A DNA stretch of 64,000 nt. Origin: an uncultured SAR86 cluster bacterium (GTDB lineage: Bacteria; Pseudomonadota; Gammaproteobacteria; Magnimaribacterales; AG-339-G14). The notes under the pieces were generated by a model. The model did not search any database. It worked only from the letters and a program-made list of their open reading frames with translations, and was not told the origin of the DNA. The position numbers and the translations under genes are program-made. This document shows positions 1 through 11,104 of the stretch, piece after piece; within the stretch, counting starts at the first letter, position 1; every line of letters starts with the position of its first letter. The DNA lies in assembly GCA_902570035.1 (NCBI GenBank), contig CACFWO010000002.1, positions 65,054 to 129,053 of the forward strand, given 5' to 3'.

Positions 1-235
1 TCTTTCGAGCGGCGGATCTGATGCTTTATTCTCAGCAAGAGAAAGACACCGAAACTTGGTTAAAAAAGCTTTTATAGAAATAGACTCTTGTCCAGACCCA
101 ATTGATGTGAAAAACGTTGATATAGCTGCAGAGCACCTAAAGCTGGCAGATATCTTTCTTGGGGACATTAAGTCTCCCATGAGCGCCGATGACTTTTTGG
201 GGGAGATATTTTCCGCTTTTTGCATAGGTAAGTGA
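1..235 (+). CDS. mnmE: tRNA modification GTPase MnmE, C-terminal end (partial)
   Basis: This is the 3' end of a gene cut by the window start, read in frame from base 2 to the TGA at 233-235. About 77 residues remain. They contain ERHR-like helical residues and end in FLGEIFSAFCIGK, the C-terminal CxGK signature of MnmE whose cysteine is needed for the U34 wobble modification. MnmE works with MnmG to make 5-(carboxy)aminomethyl groups on tRNA U34. The partner gene mnmG follows in the same direction after a 266-bp spacer, which supports the call. The G domain lies outside the window. Confidence 0.93.
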   Translation, partial: LSSGGSDALFSARERHRNLVKKAFIEIDSCPDPIDVKNVDIAAEHLKLADIFLGDIKSPMSADDFLGEIFSAFCIGK

Positions 236-501
236 GCACTAACTATGATTCATATCATGTCATTAAAGTGTTTTTTATTCCATTAAGATCTTTTTAAAAA
301 GCTGTTAGTAACTATTTATAGTTATTTTCTCAACACTTTAAAAAGAGCAAAACACAGCTTATAAACAAGCTTAGTAACATGGCCCTACCTTCTCTATCCC
401 CGAGGTTTTGAGGGGCCAAAGACTTTTTCCACTTACTAACAGGGCTAACAACAATAAACATATACTCTCTAATATATAAATACATATATATAATATTTTT
501 A
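236..501. other. AT-rich spacer upstream of mnmG; candidate replication origin region
   Basis: No convincing gene lies in this 266-bp spacer. Visible elements are a GATCTTTTTAAAA block at 287-299, resembling the GATCT-type 13-mers of the E. coli origin; an inverted repeat TAACTAT/ATAGTTA with a 2-nt centre near 308-323; imperfect DnaA-box-like 9-mers such as TTATAAACA and TTTTCCACT (each 7 of 9 to TTATCCACA); and a strongly AT-rich stretch just before mnmG. In E. coli oriC lies immediately upstream of mnmG (gidA) with its AT-rich unwinding element on the mnmG side, so the position fits. No perfect DnaA box was seen, so this is a candidate only. A TATAAT at 489-494 may be the mnmG -10 element. 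Confidence 0.3.
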
Positions 502-2394
502 ATGAAGGCGGACATAATTGTAATAGGCGGGGGTCACGCAGGCTGTGAAGCAGCTGCGGCTTCAGCCAGGATTGGAGTTAAAACCATCCTGATTACTCAT
601 AAATTTGAAACCATCGGTCAAATGTCATGTAATCCTGCTATTGGCGGAGTAGGAAAAAGCCACCTTGTAAAAGAGATAGATGCAGCTGATGGAATAATGG
701 CAAGATGCGCCGACAGGGCCGCCATACATCTAAAAGTTTTGAATTCTTCCAAAGGACCGGCCGTCAGAGCTACGCGCGCTCAGGCAGATAGGGAGTTATA
801 CAAAAAATCTGTTCAAAAAGAATTGAAGAATCTAGAAAACCTCGAGATTGTAGAAGGCGAGGTTACTGACTTTGGTATACAAAACAATCAAATCTGTTCG
901 GTTACTGTTGGCGAAAGTAAAATTTTAAAAGCTCAAAAAGTAATTTTGACAACAGGGACCTTCCTCAATGGAAAGCTTTTCACCGGAATGGATAACAACG
1001 AAGGGGGCAGAGTTGGAGATAACTCCTCAAAAAAATTAGCAGAAAAATTAAGAAACATTGATTTTTCAGTTGGCAGATTAAAAACAGGAACTCCTCCAAG
1101 AATTCATAAAGACTCTATAAATTGGGAAACTTTAGAAGAGCAGAAAGGTGACGTCCCTAGACCCACGATCTCCTTTTTAAGCGATCAAAGCATTCACCCT
1201 AAGCAAGTGCCATGCTTTATAACCAGAACAAACGAAAAAACTCACGAAATTATAATAGGCGACCTTGATAGATCTCCAATGTTCTCAGGAAAGATTGAAG
1301 GAGTTGGGCCAAGATACTGCCCATCCATCGAAGACAAAATATTCAGATTTAAAGATAAAAAGTCCCACCAAATATTTATAGAACCAGAAGGATTAAATTC
1401 TGACTTAATTTATCCAAACGGAATTTCGACAAGTCTTCCAAAGGACTGCCAGGAAAAATTTGTTAGATCAATCGAAGGGTTTGAAAGCGCCAAAATAACT
1501 CAATATGGATATGCGGTCGAATATGATTTTTTTGATCCCAGAGAGCTGCATGAAACGCTGGAAACGAGAAAAATAAAAAACCTTTACTTTGCTGGCCAAA
1601 TCAATGGCACAACTGGGTATGAAGAAGCTGCAGCCCAAGGGCTTGTAGCCGGTGCAAACGCTGCTCTGTCTTTTTTAGGAAAAGATCCTTGGACGCCAGG
1701 CAGAGAAGAGTCTTATCTGGGAGTTTTAATCGACGATCTTGTAACTCTTGGAACGAAGGAACCATACAGGATGTTCACCAGCAGATCTGAACATAGATTA
1801 ATTTTAAGAGAGGACAACGCTGACCAAAGAATTACAGAAAAAGCTTATAAAGTCGGCTTGGTATCCGAGAGCAGATATGAGATATTTTCTGAAAAGAAAA
1901 ATAAAATAATTAAAGAGAAAGACAAGCTAGCAAAGTTATTTCTCCGGCCTGAGGATGAAAAAATATATAGCAGTTTAAAAATTAAAGAGCCAAAGTCAGC
2001 CACCTCTTTTTTAGACTTGCTGAAGAGACCAGATTTAGATTTTCAAGATCTAGCCAAAGCATTTTCTATTGAGACCCCAGACAACGATATAGTTTTTGAT
2101 ATCGAAACGAACCAAAGATATTCGGGATACATCAAAAGACAGATGGACGAGATAGAAAAAATGAAGAAAAACAGAAATGCTCACATACCCTCGAATTTTG
2201 ACTATTCAGATGTAAAGGGCCTGTCAGCAGAAATTACTCAAAAACTCTCTAAGGTTGAACCCAAAACATTGGCACAAGCTTGGAGAATTCCTGGAATTAC
2301 GCCAGCAGCAATATCGGCGCTAATGGTTTACCTGAAAAGAAACGAAACAGAAACTGCAGATAAAAATGCACGCGGAAGCACCCGAGATTCTTAA
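502..2394 (+). CDS. mnmG: tRNA uridine-5-carboxymethylaminomethyl modification enzyme MnmG (GidA)
   Basis: This FAD protein partners MnmE to install the cmnm5/nm5 group on wobble uridine of several tRNAs. The N-terminus carries the dinucleotide-binding motif GGGHAGCEAA at residues 9-18, followed by CNPAIGG-type and later GTPPR and GYEEAAAQG blocks typical of the family. The length of 630 residues matches the usual 620-640. ATG at 502 places the Rossmann motif at the normal distance from the N-terminus. No Shine-Dalgarno sequence is visible, and a TATAAT ends 7 nt before the start, so the message may be leaderless. The 3' end overlaps rsmG by 29 nt. Confidence 0.97.
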   Translation: MKADIIVIGGGHAGCEAAAASARIGVKTILITHKFETIGQMSCNPAIGGVGKSHLVKEIDAADGIMARCADRAAIHLKVLNSSKGPAVRATRAQADRELYKKSVQKELKNLENLEIVEGEVTDFGIQNNQICSVTVGESKILKAQKVILTTGTFLNGKLFTGMDNNEGGRVGDNSSKKLAEKLRNIDFSVGRLKTGTPPRIHKDSINWETLEEQKGDVPRPTISFLSDQSIHPKQVPCFITRTNEKTHEIIIGDLDRSPMFSGKIEGVGPRYCPSIEDKIFRFKDKKSHQIFIEPEGLNSDLIYPNGISTSLPKDCQEKFVRSIEGFESAKITQYGYAVEYDFFDPRELHETLETRKIKNLYFAGQINGTTGYEEAAAQGLVAGANAALSFLGKDPWTPGREESYLGVLIDDLVTLGTKEPYRMFTSRSEHRLILREDNADQRITEKAYKVGLVSESRYEIFSEKKNKIIKEKDKLAKLFLRPEDEKIYSSLKIKEPKSATSFLDLLKRPDLDFQDLAKAFSIETPDNDIVFDIETNQRYSGYIKRQMDEIEKMKKNRNAHIPSNFDYSDVKGLSAEITQKLSKVEPKTLAQAWRIPGITPAAISALMVYLKRNETETADKNARGSTRDS

Positions 2395-2974
2395 GGCTTC
2401 CCTGGAAGAAATCTCAAAGCCAGAAAAAGAAAAAGAGCTAAAAGAGTTCGCCCTCAAGGTTTTTGATTGGAATAAGACAACAAATCTTGTTTCAAAAAAT
2501 TCCACCCTAGAAAACATATATCATCACATCATTGATTCAGCGCATTTATATCCCCACATACAAAATAATTCTTACATTGACGTCGGGAGTGGGGCGGGAT
2601 TTCCGGGGCTCGTGATTTCTATTCTAGGAAACAAAGACGGCTGCCTTCTTGAGCCAGCCAACAAAAAAGCATCTTTCTTGAGACACTGTCTTGCACATTT
2701 TGGCATTCAAAATACAAAGGTTTTGCAAAAAAGGCTTGAGTACCTAGATCTCATTAAAGAGGATGTTCTAATTTCCAGAGCATTTGCCGAACCCAAAAAA
2801 ATCCAAAACTTGGTGTTTAAGAAAATGAGCGGAGATCAAAAAATTTTACTTATGGTTTCAGAGCAGCAAGCCATCCGCGAAGACAAAAATGACTGGAAGT
2901 ACATTCCTTCCGCAGCATCAAAAATTTTAGGAAAAAAAACAGGCTTCTTAGAATTTAACCCACCAAAAAAATGA
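2366..2974 (+). CDS. rsmG: 16S rRNA (guanine527-N7)-methyltransferase RsmG (GidB)
   Basis: RsmG methylates N7 of G527 in the 530 loop of 16S rRNA using SAM. The sequence has the family's N-terminal helical part, including FDWNKTTNLVS, and the SAM-binding motif YIDVGSGAGFPGLVI near residues 71-85. At 202 residues it is near the usual length. It overlaps the end of mnmG by 29 nt and is followed by parA after 12 nt, the standard mnmG-rsmG-parA-parB order of gammaproteobacteria. The start is the ATG at 2366. A slightly later start cannot be excluded because the overlap is long. Confidence 0.95.
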   Translation: MHAEAPEILKASLEEISKPEKEKELKEFALKVFDWNKTTNLVSKNSTLENIYHHIIDSAHLYPHIQNNSYIDVGSGAGFPGLVISILGNKDGCLLEPANKKASFLRHCLAHFGIQNTKVLQKRLEYLDLIKEDVLISRAFAEPKKIQNLVFKKMSGDQKILLMVSEQQAIREDKNDWKYIPSAASKILGKKTGFLEFNPPKK

Positions 2975-2986
2975 TAATATACAACC

Positions 2987-3766
2987 TTGATAACTTTAGT
3001 TGTAGCTAACCAAAAAGGCGGGGTAGGAAAAACCACCACAGCGGTAAACTTGGCCGCCTCGCTCGCGGCCACAAAAAGAAAAGTCCTCCTTATAGATATT
3101 GATTCCCAGGCCAACGCTACCACCGGATCCGGCCACGAGAAAGCAGAAGATAAACTTACCATAATGGATGTTTTGGCCAGAGGCGCATGCATCAAAGAAA
3201 CCATATTGCCCTGTACAGATTTTGGTTTTGATTTAGTGCCTTCATGTCAGGACTTAATTTCAGCCGACATTGAAATGACCACAGTTCCCGCCGCCTCCCT
3301 TCAGCTTAAAAACGCACTAAGGTCTCTCGAAGGCAGTTACGATTACGTGATAATTGATTGCCCCCCATCGTTGGGCATTCTTACATTGAACGCGCTAAGA
3401 GCCAGCTCCAAACTAATCATTCCCATGCAGTGCGAATACTATGCAATGGAAGGACTTGTTTCTCTGAACAAAGCCATTAATGATATAAACAGCAAGACCG
3501 GAGAAAACATACAAATCAGCGCCATCTTGAGAACGATGTTCGATCCTAGGGCCAGGCTAACAAGAGAGGTCTCAGAAGAACTGCAAAAATACTTCCCGAA
3601 TGAGCTTTGCTCAACCGTCATCCCAAGAAACATAAAGCTGGCGGAAGCCCCCAGCTCAGGCAAACCAGGTCTCTTTTATGATCCGACAGCCAAGGGCACA
3701 GTCGCTTATCTTGCACTTGCCGGGGAAGTTATTTCAAAGTTTGAGAAAGATTCAATGGTTGCATGA
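2987..3766 (+). CDS. parA: Chromosome partitioning ATPase ParA (Soj)
   Basis: ParA is a deviant Walker ATPase that with ParB/parS moves newly replicated origins apart. The deviant Walker A motif KGGVGKTT occupies residues 10-17, and the downstream DYVIIDCPPSLG block is the Walker B region. The start is a TTG at 2987; the only nearby ATG (2971) runs straight into a stop, so TTG is the plausible start. Length is 259 residues, normal for chromosomal Soj. The stop overlaps the parB start in an ATGA. The arginine codons I read here are all AGA/AGG, a useful contrast with genes after 39.3 kb. Confidence 0.96.
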   Translation: MITLVVANQKGGVGKTTTAVNLAASLAATKRKVLLIDIDSQANATTGSGHEKAEDKLTIMDVLARGACIKETILPCTDFGFDLVPSCQDLISADIEMTTVPAASLQLKNALRSLEGSYDYVIIDCPPSLGILTLNALRASSKLIIPMQCEYYAMEGLVSLNKAINDINSKTGENIQISAILRTMFDPRARLTREVSEELQKYFPNELCSTVIPRNIKLAEAPSSGKPGLFYDPTAKGTVAYLALAGEVISKFEKDSMVA

Positions 3767-4620
3767 GCGAAGATAGAAAAACTTTAAAGAGAGGCCTAGA
3801 TGCCTTGTTGGGCGACGAGCCCATTTCTTCTCAGCAAGCACAAAGCCAAGAAATAGCCATAGATAAAATTAGCCCTAGCAGATATCAGGCGAGAGAAAAC
3901 ATAAACCAAGAGTCCCTTGAAGAATTAGCCGAATCAATTTCCTCGCAAGGAGTCATTCAGCCAATAATAGTTCGAAGAGTGGGGGGAGACGCTTACGAAC
4001 TCATTGCCGGCGAAAGAAGATGGAGGGCATCCAAGCAAGCCGGCCTCACGACCATTCCCGCTATCTTTAAAGATGCATCTGAAGATCAAATTATCAGAAT
4101 GGGTTTAATTGAAAATCTTCAAAGAGAAGACTTGAATCCAATGGAAGAGGCAAGAGGTCTTTTAAGGCTTCAAAAGGAATTTAATATCAGTCAGCAAGAC
4201 GTAGCGTCGGCGGTTGGGAAATCTAGGTCGGGAGTAGCAAATATTTTAAGGCTAAACAATTTATGCAAAGAGGCTCAAAACCTATTAGAAAGTTCAAGCA
4301 TTGATATGGGTCACGCACGAGCATTGTTGACATTGCCAGAAGGTCCGCAAGCCTCCTTCGCAAAACAGGCCGCTAAAAACGGCTGGTCTGTTCGGCAAAC
4401 AGAAAAGGCTGCGCAAGATTATTTGTCAGGTTCTGGCAAGACGAAAACTCCAAAAAGAAAGGATGCGAACATAAGCGCCTTAGAGGAAGAGATCAGCAAC
4501 GAACTATCCTCATCGGTATCAATTCAACATAAAAAAAACGGGTCAGGCAAAATAATTTTTAGTTACAGAGATCTCGATCAGCTAGATAAGATAATTGGTC
4601 CTTTTCGCAAGAAAAGTTAG
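3763..4620 (+). CDS. parB: Chromosome partitioning protein ParB (Spo0J)
   Basis: ParB binds parS sites near the origin, spreads as a CTP-dependent clamp and regulates ParA. The sequence shows a central ParB/Srx domain with GERRWRASK (about residues 82-90), which is the nucleotide-binding box, then ENLQREDLNPMEEA, then a helix-turn-helix (QQDVASAVGKSRSGVANIL, about 145-163), and a C-terminal dimerisation segment. Length 285 is typical. It overlaps parA by 4 nt, so the two are probably co-transcribed and translationally coupled. Its place next to the putative origin fits the usual par locus. Confidence 0.96.
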   Translation: MSEDRKTLKRGLDALLGDEPISSQQAQSQEIAIDKISPSRYQARENINQESLEELAESISSQGVIQPIIVRRVGGDAYELIAGERRWRASKQAGLTTIPAIFKDASEDQIIRMGLIENLQREDLNPMEEARGLLRLQKEFNISQQDVASAVGKSRSGVANILRLNNLCKEAQNLLESSSIDMGHARALLTLPEGPQASFAKQAAKNGWSVRQTEKAAQDYLSGSGKTKTPKRKDANISALEEEISNELSSSVSIQHKKNGSGKIIFSYRDLDQLDKIIGPFRKKS

Positions 4621-4653
4621 ACGCTTTATAACGAAAAAAAAGCCTTTATAGCC

Positions 4654-4683
4654 TTGAGTTTATTAGCCCCAGACAACTATAAT
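4654..4683 (+). promoter_or_regulatory. Candidate sigma-70 promoter of the atp operon
   Basis: TTGAGT at 4654-4659 and a consensus TATAAT at 4678-4683 are separated by 18 nt in the 80-bp parB-atpB gap. Transcription would begin about 4690, leaving a leader of roughly 10 nt before the atpB ATG at 4701, with no visible Shine-Dalgarno site. This is the best promoter match I saw in the window. Confidence 0.55.
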
Positions 4684-4700
4684 GCACTGCTTTAAAAGAC

Positions 4701-5582
4701 ATGGCTAAAGAAGCAGCAAACAATCTTGTCGAAACCTCTGATTACATAGGTCATCACCTTGTAAATTTAACTTTCGGCTGGTGTGAAAAAACATCTTCCT
4801 GGGGCTTCGCTCATCACCAACAAGACCTTTCAAAAAGCTTAGACTCAGCCTGCGATGTATCCGAGATGGGTTTCTGGGCATTTCACATGGACACAATATT
4901 TATGTCGGTTTTTTTGGGCGTTCTGGTCTTTGGTTTCTTTGGGCTCATCAACAGATCTGCCAAAAAAGGAACTCCAGGCAAGCTGCAAAACTTTGTTGAA
5001 TTTGTTCACGAATTTATCGGTAGCGCCGTGTCTTCTGGGTATCACGGAACCTCAAAAATAGTAGCCCCGCTCGCATTTGCAAGTTGTTTGTGGATTTTGT
5101 CATGGAACTTAATGGACTTGTTGCCTGTGGAAATGGCTAACTTTTTTGGGCAGGCTGGTAGTGGAATAAACTACTTTAAGATATTGCCTACCGCTGATTT
5201 GAACGCACCCTTAGCTTTGGCTGCAGTCGTAATGGTCCTTGTTACTTACTTCAGCATAAACACTCATGGCTTGGGCGGCTTTCTAAAAGAATTATTTATT
5301 GTTCCTTTGGGGCCTCTAGAATTTATTAGCTTTGTGTCAAAGCATGTCGCTTTAGCACTAAGGCTTTACGGCAACTTGTTTGCTGGCGAGATGATTTTCA
5401 TTTTGATTGCCATTATGTTTGGGCAGTTCTTTATGTCATTTTCTCAAACACTTTGGTTCTTGCCTGGCTTGATTATGAATCTGGCTTGGGCACTATTTCA
5501 CATTTTAATTGTTGCGTTGCAGGCGTATATCTTCATGATGCTTACAATCGCTTATTTAAACTTGGCTAGCACAAAACACTAG
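4701..5582 (+). CDS. atpB: ATP synthase F0 subunit a
   Basis: Subunit a forms the two proton half-channels of membrane F0 and faces the c-ring. The protein has several membrane helices and the conserved ALRLYGNLFAGE segment (about residues 220-231) with the essential arginine, and ends with an LQAYIFMMLTIAYL helix typical of the family. Length 293 is slightly long for the family (E. coli 271) because of an N-terminal extension. The usual atpI gene does not precede it; only 80 bp separate it from parB. It heads an eight-gene operon in the canonical order. Confidence 0.95.
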   Translation: MAKEAANNLVETSDYIGHHLVNLTFGWCEKTSSWGFAHHQQDLSKSLDSACDVSEMGFWAFHMDTIFMSVFLGVLVFGFFGLINRSAKKGTPGKLQNFVEFVHEFIGSAVSSGYHGTSKIVAPLAFASCLWILSWNLMDLLPVEMANFFGQAGSGINYFKILPTADLNAPLALAAVVMVLVTYFSINTHGLGGFLKELFIVPLGPLEFISFVSKHVALALRLYGNLFAGEMIFILIAIMFGQFFMSFSQTLWFLPGLIMNLAWALFHILIVALQAYIFMMLTIAYLNLASTKH

Positions 5583-5603
5583 CCACAACTTTAGGAGACG
5601 GAT

Positions 5604-5825
5604 ATGGAAGAATTAAGATTAGTAGCAGGAGCCTTGCTTACTGGTTTAGGCGCCCTTGGAGGAGGGGTTGGAATTGGAACGCTTACCTCTAAGTACATAG
5701 AGGCAGTCGCCAGACAGCCAGAGCTTCAAGGACAGCTTTTTGCTCAGGTGTTGATTGCTCTAGGTTTAACAGATGCGCTGCCAATCATTTCTTTGGCGGT
5801 AGGGTTATTATTCTTATTCACGTAA
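5604..5825 (+). CDS. atpE: ATP synthase F0 subunit c
   Basis: This small two-helix proteolipid makes the rotor ring. The glycine-rich first helix (LGALGGGVGIG), the ARQPE polar loop (about 36-40) and the second helix with the proton-carrying Asp57 in LTDALPII are all visible. An aspartate rather than a Glu-Ser pair suggests proton rather than sodium coupling. Length 73 is a little short (E. coli 79). A good Shine-Dalgarno AGGAG precedes the ATG, in keeping with the high translation needed for this multicopy subunit. Confidence 0.96.
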   Translation: MEELRLVAGALLTGLGALGGGVGIGTLTSKYIEAVARQPELQGQLFAQVLIALGLTDALPIISLAVGLLFLFT

Positions 5826-5828
5826 AAC

Positions 5829-6299
5829 ATGAATATAAACGCTACTTTTTTTGCAGAACTCATAGCTTTTTGCATATTTGTATTTATCACTTACAGATAC
5901 ATATGGCCAAGCATGGCAAGTGTTCTTGAAGAAAGAAGAAAAGAAATTGATGAGGGCCTTCAAGCCGCAAGCGAATCTAAAAGGCAGCTAGAGGAAGCTA
6001 AAGAGGAATCTAGCAGAGTCATAGATGTCGCAAAATCTGAGGCTTCAACTTTAATTAATCAGGCCGGTTCGAGGGCTGATCAGTTAATAGATGAAGCAAA
6101 AGAGCAGGCCACAGAGGAAGCAAAAAAAATTAAAGAAACTGCTGAGTCTGATATTGCTCAAAGCACCAACAAAGCTAAAGAAACGCTCAAGGAAGAGTTA
6201 TCAGTTTTGGTCGTTGCAGGAGCTTCTAAGATTTTAAACAAAGAGATTGACGAAAGCGCAAACAAAGAAATAGTTGATCAACTTATTAAAGAATTATGA
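5829..6299 (+). CDS. atpF: ATP synthase F0 subunit b
   Basis: Subunit b is the peripheral stalk: one N-terminal membrane helix (about residues 5-25) followed by a long charged alpha-helix rich in E, K and A that dimerises and contacts delta. Length 156 equals the E. coli protein. It starts 3 nt after atpE and overlaps atpH by 4 nt (ATGA), so it is firmly within the operon. There is a single b gene, not the b/b' pair of phototrophs. Confidence 0.95.
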   Translation: MNINATFFAELIAFCIFVFITYRYIWPSMASVLEERRKEIDEGLQAASESKRQLEEAKEESSRVIDVAKSEASTLINQAGSRADQLIDEAKEQATEEAKKIKETAESDIAQSTNKAKETLKEELSVLVVAGASKILNKEIDESANKEIVDQLIKEL

Positions 6300-6832
6300 C
6301 AAGTCAATCGGTTATAGCCAGACCTTATGCAGAAGCAGCCTTTAGTGTTGCGAAGCAAGATAATTCAGTTGAGGAATGGTCATCCGATTTGCAAAAAATA
6401 AAAGCAGTATGTGCCGATCAAAAAATAACTAATTTGTTGCTTAATCCTGACCTGTCGTATTCAGACAAAACAGAAATGTTTATGGATCTTTTTAAAGGCG
6501 AAATATCAGACAAAGCTTCCTCTTTTGTTAAGGTCTGCGGAGACAACAAGAGATTAAAAAACCTTCCCGAGATCATAAACTTCTTTAACGAGCTGGCCCT
6601 TGAGAGCCTCAATAAAAAAAATGTCCATATCTCTTCACCTTTCCAGCTAGAAGAAAAACAAATTAAAAAGATCACCTCAGCCCTTGAAAAAAGACTCGAT
6701 TCTGAGGTTGTTATAGATTTTGACATAGACAAGTCGTTAATCGGCGGATTAAAGATCGCCTATGAAGACCAGGTCCTTGATATGTCTATCAAAAGAAAAC
6801 TAGACCTGCTTCAAACACAACTAAGAAACTAA
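6296..6832 (+). CDS. atpH: ATP synthase F1 subunit delta
   Basis: Delta links the F1 head to the b stalk. The N-terminus [14 protein letters not shown] is the family signature, and the C-terminal [20 protein letters not shown] segment is also conserved. Length 178 matches E. coli (177). It overlaps atpF by 4 nt and is followed after 11 nt by atpA, whose start has an AGGAG ribosome site. Confidence 0.95.
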   Translation: MTSQSVIARPYAEAAFSVAKQDNSVEEWSSDLQKIKAVCADQKITNLLLNPDLSYSDKTEMFMDLFKGEISDKASSFVKVCGDNKRLKNLPEIINFFNELALESLNKKNVHISSPFQLEEKQIKKITSALEKRLDSEVVIDFDIDKSLIGGLKIAYEDQVLDMSIKRKLDLLQTQLRN

Positions 6833-6843
6833 AAAGGAGAACC

Positions 6844-8388
6844 ATGGATAATTTAAACCCCTCAGAAATAAGCGAAATTATAAAGGGAAGAATTGATTCC
6901 CTAGAAACTTCAACCACAGAATCCAACGAGGGAACGATCGTATTTCTTTCAGACGGCATCGCGAGGGTGCATGGATTAAGCGACGCAATGTACGGAGAGC
7001 TTATAGAGTTTGAAGGCGGCGTTTCTGGAATGGCGCTTAATTTAGAAAGAGACTCTGTTGGTGTGGTAATTTTTGGAGACTACAAAAAGCTTGCCGAAGG
7101 TGGAGTGGCCAAGTGCACGGGTAAGATTTTAGAGGTTCCTGTTGGCCCAGAGCTTGTCGGAAGAGTAGTAGATGCTCTTGGAAACCCAATCGATGGTAAA
7201 GGCCCAATCAAAACTAAATTAACTTCTCCGGTTGAAAAAGTTGCTCCCGGGGTAATGACAAGAAAGCCGGTTGATGAGCCTGTGCAGATAGGGCTTAAGG
7301 CGGTTGATAGCATGGTGCCAATCGGAAGAGGCCAAAGAGAATTGATTATTGGCGATCGACAAACGGGCAAGACAGCAATTGCCTTAGACGCAATCATTAA
7401 TCAAAAAGGAACGGGCGTTACTTGTGTGTATGTAGCCGTAGGGCAAAAACAATCCTCCATTGCGGCAGTGGTGAGAAAGCTTGAAGAATACGGAGCTATG
7501 GAGCATACAATTATTGTTGCAGCAGCAGCAGCGGACCCTGCCCCAATGCAATTTCTTGCGCCTTACTCAGGTTGTTCTATGGGCGAATATTTCAGAGATA
7601 AAGGGGAGGACGCGCTTATCATTTATGACGACCTTTCGAAGCAAGCTGTAGCCTATCGTCAAATATCACTTCTGCTCAGAAGGCCGCCGGGAAGAGAAGC
7701 TTATCCGGGCGATATTTTTTACCTTCACTCAAGACTCCTTGAAAGAGGCTGCAGGGTGAACGAAGATTATGTTGAAGAGCAAACCGAAGGCAAAGTTAAA
7801 AGCAAAACAGGGTCTTTGACCGCTCTACCAATTATTGAAACTCAGGCTGGAGACGTTTCAGCTTTCGTTCCTACGAACGTAATTTCAATTACAGACGGTC
7901 AGATCTTCCTAGAAACCTCCTATTTCAACAAAGGTCTATTACCAGCCATGAATCCAGGTATTTCTGTTTCAAGGGTGGGTGGAGCTGCCCAAACTCCGTT
8001 AATTAAAAAATTAGGTGGAGGAGTGAGAATTGCTCTTGCTCAGTTCAGAGAGTTGGAAGCTTTTGCACAATTTGCTTCAGACTTGGATGATGCATCAAGA
8101 GAGCAGCTTGAGCTTGGTCAGAAAGTAACAGAATTGATGAAGCAAAAACAATATTCACCTATGTCGGTTTCAGAGATGGGGCTTGTTCTTTTTGCAGTAG
8201 ATAAAGGTTATTTAAAAGATGTGGAGCTCAATAAAATTGCTGATTTTGAATCAGCTTTGATTTCTTATATGAATTCAGAGCACAAAGATTTTATGGATAG
8301 TTTGGCGGAGAGCGGTGAACACTCAGATGAAATCCTTGCAACCCTCACAGAAGCTCTCGATAAATTTAAAGCAACTCAAACTTGGTAG
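6844..8388 (+). CDS. atpA: ATP synthase F1 subunit alpha
   Basis: Alpha is the regulatory nucleotide-binding subunit of the F1 hexamer. The P-loop GDRQTGKT lies at residues 170-177, and the signature [17 protein letters not shown] and the [11 protein letters not shown] block follow in order. Length 514 agrees with the family (E. coli 513). A strong AAGGAGA ribosome site precedes the ATG. It is the fifth gene of the operon. Confidence 0.98.
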   Translation: MDNLNPSEISEIIKGRIDSLETSTTESNEGTIVFLSDGIARVHGLSDAMYGELIEFEGGVSGMALNLERDSVGVVIFGDYKKLAEGGVAKCTGKILEVPVGPELVGRVVDALGNPIDGKGPIKTKLTSPVEKVAPGVMTRKPVDEPVQIGLKAVDSMVPIGRGQRELIIGDRQTGKTAIALDAIINQKGTGVTCVYVAVGQKQSSIAAVVRKLEEYGAMEHTIIVAAAAADPAPMQFLAPYSGCSMGEYFRDKGEDALIIYDDLSKQAVAYRQISLLLRRPPGREAYPGDIFYLHSRLLERGCRVNEDYVEEQTEGKVKSKTGSLTALPIIETQAGDVSAFVPTNVISITDGQIFLETSYFNKGLLPAMNPGISVSRVGGAAQTPLIKKLGGGVRIALAQFRELEAFAQFASDLDDASREQLELGQKVTELMKQKQYSPMSVSEMGLVLFAVDKGYLKDVELNKIADFESALISYMNSEHKDFMDSLAESGEHSDEILATLTEALDKFKATQTW

Positions 8389-8394
8389 CACTGA

Positions 8395-11062
<2,668 letters not shown>

Positions 11063-11104
11063 TTAAATAGGCACTTTAAAGTCAGCTTAGCTGCTCAACC
11101 GCCC

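Noticed and set aside
330-515. Minus-strand open frame of 61 codons across the mnmE-mnmG spacer
   Set aside because: It overlaps the start of mnmG, has low-complexity hydrophobic composition, no ribosome site and no recognisable motif; the region is better explained as regulatory or origin DNA.
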